Assembly (NCBI GenBank): GCA_964552465.1 | Contig: CAZKGR010000010.1 | Location: 1 to 64,000, forward strand | Reading direction: 5' to 3' | Length of the DNA stretch: 64,000 nt | Source: BMS3BBIN04 sp964552465 | GTDB lineage: Bacteria; Electryoneota; Electryoneia; Electryoneales; Electryoneaceae | Shown: positions 1 to 8,273 of the stretch, in pieces | Layout of the letters: every line of letters starts with the position of its first letter | Position numbering within the stretch: position 1 is the first letter of the stretch | Notes under the pieces: generated by a model | What the model was told of the DNA's origin: nothing | The model's database searches: none | What the model saw: the letters and a program-made list of their open reading frames with translations, nothing else | Translations under genes and position numbers: made by a program

Positions 1-711
1 TTGAACAGCAGTTGAATCCTCAGGATTCTTCTCAAACCGTATTAAAGCGTCTTCAGCTTCAGCAAGCTGTTCTTCAGATTCTGTTGCAAATTGGTCCAGG
101 ATTTCGTCAGTTATCGTGATAGAGTCAAACACAACATCTTTTACTTCCTGTCGTGTGTCCATGAGTCGACTATCATCTTCGCTGGAATCTGTGATCCCGG
201 TGAAATCATTAGTTTCAGCATGGTCATAAGGTTCAGGAGTTGAGACTGTGTACGGGAAACGTGCTTGCTCTTCTTCAGGTCCGAGCAATTCAGCTATTGA
301 TGAGTGCAAATCTGCAGCTATATCCTCCGCTTCTGCCTCATGTCCGACTTCATTAAATTCGAGCTCGATCTGATCCAGGAGTTTGCGTAGGAAATCGCTC
401 GCACGATTGATCAAGTCAACATGCGAGGGGGTCAGTTGGCCTTTTCCCTTGCGAAAGATATCTAAAAGGGTTTCTGCTTCGTGAGTAACCCGACTGACGA
501 CTGAAAGGTCAAGAAAACCGGCCCCACCTTTCAGCGAATGGAAGAGTCTGAAAATCGTATTGATTGTCTCGGAATCAATCCCACCAGCATTTTTGTCTGC
601 CGCTTGTGATTCGAGCTCAATGATTAGTGGTTCAGCATCGTCAATGAGTTCACGTCCCTCCTCAACGAAACTGAGTAGTAATTCTCGTTGTTCTTGTTCT
701 TCAGGAGTCAT
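1..711 (-). CDS. cheA: CheA-type chemotaxis histidine kinase, N-terminal part (cut by window edge)
   Basis: The 237 visible codons start with an Hpt phosphotransfer domain (about residues 5-115). It carries the HSLKGGAGF motif, with the phosphorylatable histidine at about residue 58. After an acidic linker, a second segment from about residue 200 (TDEILDQFATESEEQLAEAE) looks like the start of another Hpt domain. In the CheA family, Hpt receives phosphate from the kinase core and passes it to CheY-type regulators; the kinase, dimerisation and CheW-like domains would lie left of base 1 and are not visible. The chosen ATG has GAGG just upstream. An in-frame ATG at 795 would add 28 residues but has no ribosome binding site. 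A non-CheA Hpt hybrid kinase is the alternative. Confidence 0.75.
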   Translation of the reverse strand, partial: MTPEEQEQRELLLSFVEEGRELIDDAEPLIIELESQAADKNAGGIDSETINTIFRLFHSLKGGAGFLDLSVVSRVTHEAETLLDIFRKGKGQLTPSHVDLINRASDFLRKLLDQIELEFNEVGHEAEAEDIAADLHSSIAELLGPEEEQARFPYTVSTPEPYDHAETNDFTGITDSSEDDSRLMDTRQEVKDVVFDSITITDEILDQFATESEEQLAEAEDALIRFEKNPEDSTAVQ

Positions 712-821
712 GGCCTCAACCCAACCTGGAAGTACAATCTTATGAAAATGTAAATTGTGCTCTTGATGACTAAAAAGCAATAGATCCGTTGTCATTAAGG
801 AGGATTTGCGAATCATGTTAT

Positions 822-838
822 CGCGACTGATCGTCGCG
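822..838. repeat. Perfect inverted repeat upstream of the CheA-like gene
   Basis: CGCGAC and GTCGCG are perfect 6-nt arms around a 5-nt centre (TGATC). The repeat lies 111 nt upstream of the CheA-like start, inside a 232-nt non-coding gap. There is no T-run on either side, so it is not a typical terminator. An operator or a 5' UTR hairpin is possible; this is inference from symmetry alone. Confidence 0.35.
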
Positions 839-917
839 CAAGAAAGGTGTTAACACTATCGGAGAAAAGGACAAATGCGTGGGTAATACTATGATAACAC
901 AGGGGTTAAGAATCAAC

Positions 918-942
918 AGGTGTCCATGAACAGCGGACTCCT
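918..942 (-). terminator. Weak hairpin just after the dksA-like stop
   Basis: AGGAGTCC and GGACACCT form a 7-bp stem with one internal A-A mismatch, beginning 2 nt after the stop codon on the minus strand. The following sequence has only scattered T residues, so termination would be weak. It may end the yggS-divIVA-ileS-dksA run. Confidence 0.25.
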
Positions 943-943
943 G

Positions 944-1390
944 CTAACGATCCTGTTCTTCTCGAGCTCTCTTGGCAGCAATTGAAAGAGTAGCATGTGG
1001 TACCGCTTCGAGTCGAGCGTATTCAATTGGTACGCCAGTATCGGAGCAATAACCATACGTACCGACTTCCATGCGTCGTAGTGCTGACATCAAGGAACGC
1101 AGGAATTTATGTTCGCGTTGTGCAAACAGCAGTGCCTTCTCCCGTTCCTGAGCATCGGTACCCTGGTCTGCCATGTGGAGGCTATATGTTGAGCTGTCCC
1201 CTGAGTATTCTTCCAGGGGTTTGAGAGTGCTTTCCTCGAGGTATCCGAGTTCACGCTTGATCGCTTCGACCTTTTCAAGGATAATCTGGCGGAAGTGTTC
1301 CATGTCTTTTGGGTCATATCGACGCACATCGTCGGTATCAACCTTCATCGCTTTCCCCTTACCCTCTCTTTTCTTCGCGCTGTCACTCAT
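944..1390 (-). CDS. DksA/TraR-family RNA polymerase-binding protein, zinc ligands mostly lost
   Basis: 148 residues: a charged N-terminus, a long coiled-coil section (about 25-105) and a C-terminal globule aligning with the DksA zinc finger. DksA proteins enter the RNA polymerase secondary channel and modulate initiation, often with ppGpp. The four zinc-binding cysteine positions read C115, T118, S136 and A139, so only one cysteine remains and zinc binding is unlikely; cysteine-poor DksA paralogues are known. The start is the ATG overlapping the ileS stop (ATGAGTGA), with GGAG about 9 nt upstream. Translational coupling to ileS is likely. Family assignment is firm; the regulatory targets cannot be seen. 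Confidence 0.85.
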   Translation of the reverse strand: MSDSAKKREGKGKAMKVDTDDVRRYDPKDMEHFRQIILEKVEAIKRELGYLEESTLKPLEEYSGDSSTYSLHMADQGTDAQEREKALLFAQREHKFLRSLMSALRRMEVGTYGYCSDTGVPIEYARLEAVPHATLSIAAKRAREEQDR

Positions 1391-4300
1391 CAACTGGCTC
1401 CACAATGTCCCCGGCTACAGGTTTTATGTTTAGCTGCAGGGGTTTGTTGTTAACAGTCACAATATCGTCAGACTCTTCAAGCTCGAACACTGAAACACGA
1501 ATCGCAAGTACTTCTTTTTCAATCAGGGCACGATGTTGCTCAATCGCCTCTTGCAACTCACTTCCAGCATGAATTTCAATTTCAATACGTTGCGTGACAT
1601 CAAACAACATATCCTTGCGACGGTTCTGAATGCGATTGATTAGCTCTCTTGCATTTCCTTCTGAACGTAACTCATCATTCAGCCTGATATCCAGTGCAAG
1701 CAATACGTCACCGTCCTCATTAACAACCAGATGATCGGGCGCTTCCTGAGACAATACAACATCTTCAGGTCCGAAGTCTTCACCATCGAGAGTCACTGTC
1801 TCACCTGCTGCCCAAGATGAAGTCGTCTCAGGCCCGGCATTGATGATCTTCGGTGCCCACAATTTAACATCTTTTCCGAACCTTGGTCCAAGTGCCGGGA
1901 AATTCGGTTTTGCCTTGAAGGTGATAAGATCGTTGGCGGTATTGGCAAACTCCAACTCTCGGATGTTGAGTTCGTCGAGTATGAGTTCCGTAGTGCCGTC
2001 CAACATTTCACGCTGAGTTTCTTCCGCAACCAAGATGAGTTTCGACAGTGGTTGACGGACTTTAAGACGCGCCAGTTCTCGTGCAGCTCGTCCTGTAGAA
2101 ACAATAGCACGAGTATAATCCATGCTGGCTTTCAGGTCGTCGTCGCGCAACATCTCATCGAATTCAGGCCACGTATCAAGATGAATTGAATCCAATGCTT
2201 CCGGCATACGCCCCCGTACCAGATTCTGGTACATCGTTTCGCTGATGAACGGTGCGAATGGTGCCAGCACTCGTGCGAATCCAGTCAAAATATCATATAG
2301 TGTTCGATATGCACGATTCTTGTCGCCGACATGATCACTTTTCCAGAAACGTCGACGGCTGCGACGGATGTACCAGTTAGTCAGCCGGTCAACGAAATCA
2401 GTAATAGCCGTCGCGGCTGGCATAACATCATAATTCTCCAATCGTTCTGTAACTTCAGCAATCAGATCATTGTAAGCAGTGAGAATCCAGCGATCGATTG
2501 GAGCAGGGTCATCCATCTCATGATCAATGTTTGGATCCCAACCGTCAACATTGGCATATGTGACGAAGAAGCTGTATGCATTCCACAGTGGGATGAACAC
2601 CTGCTTCAGGCAGTCTTTTAGTGGTTCCTCACCAAATCGGACCGGTAGCCATGGATTGTTCCGGAAGAACGACCAGCGGACAGCATCTGCGCCGTATTGC
2701 TCCATGATCGGAATTGGCGGAACCACATTGCCCTTAGATTTGGACATTTTCAAACCGGTTTCATCGAGCACGAGGTTTGTGCAGATCACGTTCTTGTATG
2801 ATGACCATCGTTCCTTATCGTCATCACCACGTGCGACAGCCAGCAAAGTGCTAGCCGCCAGCAGACTGTAAAACCAGCCACGTGTCTGATCCAGTCCCTC
2901 GCAGATGAAATCAGCCGGGTACTGATGGTTGAAATACTTCGCCGACCCTTGTGCGGCCGGGTATCCAACCTGGCCCCATGGCATGATGCCAGCGTTGAAC
3001 CAACTATCAAGAACAAAGTTCTCTCGACGTAATTCTATACCCTCTGCAGTTTGTAATACGATCTCATCTATCCGGGGTTTGTGAATCTCAGCGTCGGGGG
3101 TTAAGGCGTCTTCGCCCTGACGTACCAGATACTCATTCAGCTCATCAATAGACTGGATAACGACGGCGTGCTGGTTATCGTCGCTCGTCCAAACAGGTAG
3201 CGGTGATCCCCAGAAACGTTCACGGGTGATATTCCAATCGACGACATTTTCCAGCCATTTGCCAAAGCGACCTTCGCGAATGTGATCGGGTATCCAGTTG
3301 ATCCGCTCGTTCGCAGCGAGCATCTGTTCACGCATCGCCGTGGCTCGGATAAACCATCCCGGACGTGGGAAATAAATCAGCGGAGTGCCGGTTTTATAAT
3401 TGAACGGATATGTATGGCTATGCTTCTCCTTGGCGAACAACAGCCCACGATTAGCCAGATTTTTTAGTATCTCAATCTCGAGATCATTATCCTTGAACCA
3501 GCGTCCCACCCATTCTGGTTCGCCTTCGATCACTTCGCCAGCCTCGTTGACTCGAAGGGTGAAATTGAGTTTATGCTGCTTGATCAGACGGTAGTCGTCC
3601 TCACCATACGGCGCGAGGTGAACCAATCCGGTACCATCGTCGGCGGTTACATATGTGTCAGCAATGACGAAATGTCCCCGCTGATCGTCTTCTAATTGCA
3701 TGAAGTCCCACAGCGGATGATACTCAGTCCCTTCCAACTCCTTGCCGCTTAAAGTAGCTTCGACTTCGTAATTATCTGAGCCACCGATGAATGCTGACAA
3801 TGCTTCCAGGCGCGACTTGGCGAGTATCAACCGTTCGCCAGCCTTGTTCAGGTTGTTCGCACTGTCGCTCTTCATGCGGATGCGAACGTATGTCAGGTCC
3901 GGACCAGCTGCTACGGCGATATTGGATAGCAGAGTCCAGGCAGTGGTCGTCCAGACGACCAGGTACGTGTTGTCCTGCCCCTTGACCGGCATTTTGGCAA
4001 ACAGGGAAAGTTCTGTAACATCCTTGTATCCCTGGGCAACTTCAAAGTTGGATAGCGTCGTACCTTGAGTCGGACACCAGGCGCTGACCCGGTAGTCCTT
4101 GTACAGGAAGCGGTCTTTTCCAGCCAGATTTGTCGGGTCGATGAATTCAGAGGACACGCGTGTCGTCCATGCCTGGTTCAACACCCACCAGTCGGACTGG
4201 ATATAGTCATTGGTGTAGGTCGCGTAGAAATCATCCATATCAAGGAATCGTCCCACACGATGAATTGCTTCTTCCCATGTCGATTTGAACCGGAACACGG

Positions 4301-4694
4301 TCTCACGGCAATGATCGACGTACTTCTGCACTCCATACGCTTCGATATCACGTTTGGATGCCAATCCCAAATCACGATCCGCCGTTAGTTCGATTGGTAG
4401 TCCGTGCGTATCCCAACCAGCCTTACGAAGGACCCTCATCCCCCGCATGGTCTTGTATCGTGGCCAGAGATCCTTCAACGCAGATTGCATCAGATGACCA
4501 ATATGTGGGGGTCCATTGGTCCCCGGAGGGCCATCATAGAAAACGTAGTCCTCTCCGTCCCGACGTTCATCAATACTGCGCTGGAAAATGTTGTGCTCTT
4601 TCCAGAACTCGAGGATCTGATGATCTTGCCTGGGGAAATCTGGTGGGTTCGGTACAGTTTCGAACACAGGCTTAGCGGTTTTATTGTGATTCAT
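1383..4694 (-). CDS. ileS: Isoleucyl-tRNA synthetase, long eukaryote-like (IleS2) type
   Basis: 1103 residues; charges tRNA-Ile with isoleucine in the cytoplasm. The class I signatures are clear: HIGH at residues 64-67 and KMSKS at 649-653, plus the CP1 editing domain (WTTTAWTLLSN near 250 and GTGLVHLAP near 355). The C-terminal region lacks the paired cysteines of the zinc finger found in the E. coli type. It resembles the extended IleS2/eukaryotic class, which is generally less sensitive to mupirocin. It lies 6 nt after divIVA and overlaps the dksA-like gene by 8 nt, so the three are probably cotranscribed. No T-box or other leader is possible in such a short spacer. Confidence 0.96.
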   Translation of the reverse strand: MNHNKTAKPVFETVPNPPDFPRQDHQILEFWKEHNIFQRSIDERRDGEDYVFYDGPPGTNGPPHIGHLMQSALKDLWPRYKTMRGMRVLRKAGWDTHGLPIELTADRDLGLASKRDIEAYGVQKYVDHCRETVFRFKSTWEEAIHRVGRFLDMDDFYATYTNDYIQSDWWVLNQAWTTRVSSEFIDPTNLAGKDRFLYKDYRVSAWCPTQGTTLSNFEVAQGYKDVTELSLFAKMPVKGQDNTYLVVWTTTAWTLLSNIAVAAGPDLTYVRIRMKSDSANNLNKAGERLILAKSRLEALSAFIGGSDNYEVEATLSGKELEGTEYHPLWDFMQLEDDQRGHFVIADTYVTADDGTGLVHLAPYGEDDYRLIKQHKLNFTLRVNEAGEVIEGEPEWVGRWFKDNDLEIEILKNLANRGLLFAKEKHSHTYPFNYKTGTPLIYFPRPGWFIRATAMREQMLAANERINWIPDHIREGRFGKWLENVVDWNITRERFWGSPLPVWTSDDNQHAVVIQSIDELNEYLVRQGEDALTPDAEIHKPRIDEIVLQTAEGIELRRENFVLDSWFNAGIMPWGQVGYPAAQGSAKYFNHQYPADFICEGLDQTRGWFYSLLAASTLLAVARGDDDKERWSSYKNVICTNLVLDETGLKMSKSKGNVVPPIPIMEQYGADAVRWSFFRNNPWLPVRFGEEPLKDCLKQVFIPLWNAYSFFVTYANVDGWDPNIDHEMDDPAPIDRWILTAYNDLIAEVTERLENYDVMPAATAITDFVDRLTNWYIRRSRRRFWKSDHVGDKNRAYRTLYDILTGFARVLAPFAPFISETMYQNLVRGRMPEALDSIHLDTWPEFDEMLRDDDLKASMDYTRAIVSTGRAARELARLKVRQPLSKLILVAEETQREMLDGTTELILDELNIRELEFANTANDLITFKAKPNFPALGPRFGKDVKLWAPKIINAGPETTSSWAAGETVTLDGEDFGPEDVVLSQEAPDHLVVNEDGDVLLALDIRLNDELRSEGNARELINRIQNRRKDMLFDVTQRIEIEIHAGSELQEAIEQHRALIEKEVLAIRVSVFELEESDDIVTVNNKPLQLNIKPVAGDIVEPVDE

Positions 4695-4700
4695 GGTTTC

Positions 4701-5249
4701 TCAGCGATCGTGGCCCTTCTGGTCACGTGGTAATCGTTCACTCTGTTTCACCGGAGAGCTGGTCCCGGATTCCTTCTTTTCTTCAGTACTTCCGTTCATC
4801 GGATCGTTCTCGATAATCTCCAACAGATCTACCTGATTTCGCAGGACGTGTTTCAATGTCAAAATGAAAGATCGACGTTGTCCTTCTAACCGTGCGATGT
4901 CATCGAGAATGTTATCCCGTTTCTTGCGGCTGTCGGCAATAATCTGTTCTGCTTCCAAACGAGCTTCTTGTACTACCAAGTCGGCCTCTCGGCTCGAACG
5001 ATCTTCAACGTCGCGCGCGGCTTTGGTCGCATTCACGGCTGCGTCCTGAAGATTGCTCTCCATTTTCTGATAGTGTTCCAATTTCTGCAAAATGGATTCA
5101 AGCTTACCAGATAATTCTTGATTCTGATTCAGAACAGCTTCATAGTCATCCGCTACCGACTCGAGAAAACTACGAACTTCGTCCTGGTCAAACCCTCGCA
5201 TCTGGCGGCCGAATTCCTGCTTGCGAATATCCAGCGGTGTGAGTTTCAT
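4701..5249 (-). CDS. divIVA: DivIVA-domain coiled-coil protein
   Basis: 182 residues. The N-terminus (MKLTPLDIRKQEFGRQMRGF, then DEVRSFLE) is the DivIVA membrane-curvature-binding signature. Heptad-rich coiled coil follows to about residue 150, and the tail is short and charged. In Gram-positive bacteria DivIVA/GpsB proteins mark poles and septa and recruit envelope enzymes; homologues in Gram-negative lineages are less well understood. Placement between yggS and ileS matches the cell-division-associated gene order of many bacteria. The start codon lies 9 nt after the yggS stop. Confidence 0.9.
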   Translation of the reverse strand: MKLTPLDIRKQEFGRQMRGFDQDEVRSFLESVADDYEAVLNQNQELSGKLESILQKLEHYQKMESNLQDAAVNATKAARDVEDRSSREADLVVQEARLEAEQIIADSRKKRDNILDDIARLEGQRRSFILTLKHVLRNQVDLLEIIENDPMNGSTEEKKESGTSSPVKQSERLPRDQKGHDR

Positions 5250-5258
5250 CCGAATCCC

Positions 5259-5975
5259 TCAGGTTGACCTTGGTCCGAATAGTGCAGTGCCGATTCGAAT
5301 TAAGGTCGATCCTTCTTCAATGGCAATTTCAAAATCGCCCGTCATACCCATGGACAATATATCCATGGATAATCCTGGTAGGTTGAGATTGTCAATCTCT
5401 TCGGCAACCTTGCGCAGTTGCCTAAAGGCACCACGGATCAAGGATGAATCGTCCGTATTTGGACCTATTGCCATCAATCCCCTAATTCGCACATGTTCAC
5501 ATTGCGCACTTGCTTTTACCAAGTCGGGTAGTTGCGAAATCGGAACACCACTCTGCGAATCAGCTTCACTGACATTCACCTGCAGCAAGATTTCAGGATC
5601 GACTCCCAACTCTCCCGCGATTCTATCTACACGATTGAGCAGCTTGATTCGATCAACAGATTGTACTGATCTAAACCACTCCAGAACCGGTTTAACCTTG
5701 TTGCTCTGCAGTGCACCAATGAACGACCACCGAATATCATCATCAAATTCCGGAAAACGATCACGAATCATTGAAATCTTCGTGGGTGTCTCCTGAAACC
5801 GGCTCTCGCCGAAGTGACGTAATCCTGCATTGATCGCTTCAGAAACAGCGTCTACAGTTTGATACTTGCTGACCGCTACCAGTTCGATATCGTCAATGCT
5901 TCTACCCGATCGAACTACCGCTGAGTGCATTCGTTCCCGAATCCGGGACAGACGTTCACTGATGCGCGATGGCAT
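5259..5975 (-). CDS. yggS: YggS/PROSC-family PLP homeostasis protein
   Basis: 238 residues, a single-domain alanine racemase-like TIM barrel that binds pyridoxal phosphate and buffers PLP in the cell; no enzyme reaction is established for the family. The PLP-binding lysine is K37 in AVSKYQTV. Other family motifs are FGESRFQE and WSFIGALQSNK. The chosen ATG has a strong GGGGAG site 7 nt upstream; the open frame extends 22 codons further but without such a site. It appears to be the first gene of the yggS-divIVA-ileS-dksA run. Confidence 0.95.
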   Translation of the reverse strand: MPSRISERLSRIRERMHSAVVRSGRSIDDIELVAVSKYQTVDAVSEAINAGLRHFGESRFQETPTKISMIRDRFPEFDDDIRWSFIGALQSNKVKPVLEWFRSVQSVDRIKLLNRVDRIAGELGVDPEILLQVNVSEADSQSGVPISQLPDLVKASAQCEHVRIRGLMAIGPNTDDSSLIRGAFRQLRKVAEEIDNLNLPGLSMDILSMGMTGDFEIAIEEGSTLIRIGTALFGPRST

Positions 5976-6161
5976 CGTAATCTCCCCGCAAAAATATGCG
6001 CAAATATAGACGTGTCCTACTCGCAAGGCAAGGTAAAACACCGGACAGTGTATAAGAAATCAAGGTGCATGATTTCATGAACTTTGTGGTTTATTGCGGA
6101 ACTTGGGATTATTCTAAGCGTATATTGTTAGGTGAATCTAATATTAATCGAGCGCAGCTGG

Positions 6162-7487
6162 ATGATCATTTCCCGGCAGAAAAACCTCTTATTCATTTGT
6201 TTGGCAGGTTTCTTCGCAGTCACATCGCTGGCGAACGAGAACTTCGGCGATGAGGGAATCCTCTTTCATCTCTCAGATGAAAGTGTGTATCCCGATCATG
6301 TACTTCAGGAATCTGAAACTGCCACAATCTCTTTCAGTATTGCCAGCTTGGATATGGATTTGAATGATGTCGAATGGAGTCTTGCAGGATCAAACGATAC
6401 ACCGCTAGTGCTGGGAACACTGTCAGGGACAATTCCTCTCATCGAGTCGACAGTCGACCGCACCACATTTCTCTCTGTCACTATACAAGCTGGATCGCTG
6501 GGTTCACTTCCCTCCCGTTCAGCACTCACACTTTCGCTTGATCACTCAGAAGGCGAAGAGATTTACACATTCCATATCTCGTTAGTAAATGCGGAAGTCT
6601 TGTTGATCTCGGATGGGAAAGTTGGGGTACGTGAGATACTTGGTCCTGCGCTTGAGAATGGTGGGATTGTCTGGGGATTTGCTGGCGTACCGATGAACGA
6701 GCTCACAATTGAGATGTTTGATGCATGGACGATCATGGTCGAAGCGGACGCCCGCTATTCCGAGTATTTATTCACTGATGACGATTTGGGAGTACGCGAC
6801 TGGTTCCGGTACGGAAATGGCGGTTCGATCAGCGGCCTGTATTTGCATGATATCTATCCAAACGCCGCGCCAAACTGGCTTGGGGGACTGGCTGCCGTGT
6901 GGAACGATCCGATAGATGAAACGACGTTTTACGGCCTCCCCGGTGACGGAATCGCTGATGGTCGGATTATCCAAGCCTGCTCCAGCGATGGCATCAGCGT
7001 ATGTTCACCCTGCTGTGGAAACCCGGCTAATTTCTATGCTCCAGATGATTCGCCTGTCGCTGGGTGGCTCGATTATGGCTGGCGGATAGTGGACTACGGA
7101 TTTTCACTAGTGCATCTGGAAAACGAAAACGCAGTTGATATGAGCCGTGACGAACTTATCCAACGCACAGCAAACTGGATGTTGTACCGTGAAGTATCAG
7201 TTGATGAACCCGTTGAAATTTCAACTCAGCCAGTTGATTTCAAGTTGATTGTATATCCGAATCCGTTCAATTCTTTCCTTACAATCACACTCGAAGGATC
7301 AGGCAATAGCATTGCTCCGGTACAGATAATCAACTCAAATGGTCGGCTTGTGGAAACTCTGCACTCGTCCCGAGCAAATACCATGGAATTCAGTTGGAAT
7401 GCGTCAAATTATCCCAGCGGCACCTACTACGTAAAAACCGCCGTACCTGACGGTATAGCGGTTCGTAAAGTCACGCTTCTGAAGTAG
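6162..7487 (+). CDS. Secreted protein of unknown function with T9SS-like C-terminal domain
   Basis: 441 residues. A signal peptide is clear (residues 1-24, hydrophobic core LLFICLAGFFAVTSLA). The body is not recognised; it has a cysteine-rich patch near residue 290 (ACSSDGISVCSPCC) and a segment beginning VLLISDGKVGVREILG that could be a flavodoxin- or GATase-like fold. The last 80 residues form a beta-sandwich starting YPNPFNS and ending VRKVTLLK, the pattern of Por/T9SS-type sorting domains in FCB bacteria. A GTG at 6132 would add 10 residues ahead of the signal peptide. It converges with the hydrolase gene, the two TAG stops touching back to back. Confidence 0.8.
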   Translation: MIISRQKNLLFICLAGFFAVTSLANENFGDEGILFHLSDESVYPDHVLQESETATISFSIASLDMDLNDVEWSLAGSNDTPLVLGTLSGTIPLIESTVDRTTFLSVTIQAGSLGSLPSRSALTLSLDHSEGEEIYTFHISLVNAEVLLISDGKVGVREILGPALENGGIVWGFAGVPMNELTIEMFDAWTIMVEADARYSEYLFTDDDLGVRDWFRYGNGGSISGLYLHDIYPNAAPNWLGGLAAVWNDPIDETTFYGLPGDGIADGRIIQACSSDGISVCSPCCGNPANFYAPDDSPVAGWLDYGWRIVDYGFSLVHLENENAVDMSRDELIQRTANWMLYREVSVDEPVEISTQPVDFKLIVYPNPFNSFLTITLEGSGNSIAPVQIINSNGRLVETLHSSRANTMEFSWNASNYPSGTYYVKTAVPDGIAVRKVTLLK

Positions 7488-8252
7488 CTACTTTTTCAGC
7501 TTCCGCTCGATTACATCAACTATCTGTTTCACATGTACCTCTTTCGTGAACAGATGCCCTGCATTCTCCAATGTCAATAACTCCGAACGTGGTGCCCATT
7601 TGACCAAAATCTCAGCGTTGTCGAATGGGACGATCTCATCATCTTTCGAATGCACAGCGAGTAACTTCGCACGCAATGAGCGAATCGATGGCTCAAGATC
7701 CACCTCCGATAATCGCTCGAAGAATTCCTTACGAATCTCATGGTTCTGACCATCAGTGTTCAGTCGTCCCAGGCCAGTCGTCTGGGCTTCCTCTCTGGCC
7801 TCAACAAGTCCCGGCCGCATGTCTGCAGGTCGAGCCGTCGCGGCCAGTGAGACAACCAGTTTTACGCTGCGAATTGAATCTGCTGCTGCTAAACTCGCAC
7901 CCCCGCCAAAGGAATGACCGATCAGAATCACAGGCGATGTGTGATGTTTGCGGAGGAATTCGGCTGCATGACGGACATCGGAAACATAGCCCTGGAACGT
8001 GGTCTGGCTGAAATCGCCTTCACTCCTCCCCAATCCTGGGAAATCATAACGCAACAGTGCATAGCCGCGCTCTGCAAGCATCCGACCCAAATACACAGCC
8101 ACCTTGTATTGCTTGTTGCAGGTGAAGCAATGAGAAAAAACGGCAAATCCTTTTGGTTTGCCGTCTTCCGGTAGATCTAGAAATCCGCTCAGTTGGTAAC
8201 CATCAACGTTCGGAAATTGAACGCGTTCGCTGGTCATTCTTCTCTTTGTCAA
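7488..8252 (-). CDS. Alpha/beta-hydrolase of the OsmC-associated hydrolase type
   Basis: 254 residues. The catalytic triad is visible: nucleophile S114 in GHSFGG, acid D204 or D205 in HSKDDEIVPF, and H233 in NAGHLF. The segment SHCFTCNKQ near residue 40 is typical of hydrolases found fused to or beside OsmC. No signal peptide, so it is cytosolic; the substrate is unknown (esterase or peptidase-like). The TTG at 8252 has GGAGAG 9 nt upstream; the ATG at 8237 is the alternative start but lacks a well-spaced site. It follows the EEP nuclease gene by 21 nt and could be cotranscribed with it. Confidence 0.85.
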   Translation of the reverse strand: MTKRRMTSERVQFPNVDGYQLSGFLDLPEDGKPKGFAVFSHCFTCNKQYKVAVYLGRMLAERGYALLRYDFPGLGRSEGDFSQTTFQGYVSDVRHAAEFLRKHHTSPVILIGHSFGGGASLAAADSIRSVKLVVSLAATARPADMRPGLVEAREEAQTTGLGRLNTDGQNHEIRKEFFERLSEVDLEPSIRSLRAKLLAVHSKDDEIVPFDNAEILVKWAPRSELLTLENAGHLFTKEVHVKQIVDVIERKLKK

Positions 8253-8273
8253 CTGGTATCTCTCCAGTTCTTA

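Noticed and set aside
5221..5796. 191-codon plus-strand reading frame
   Set aside because: It is antisense to the clear yggS gene; Ser/Ile-rich shadow composition.
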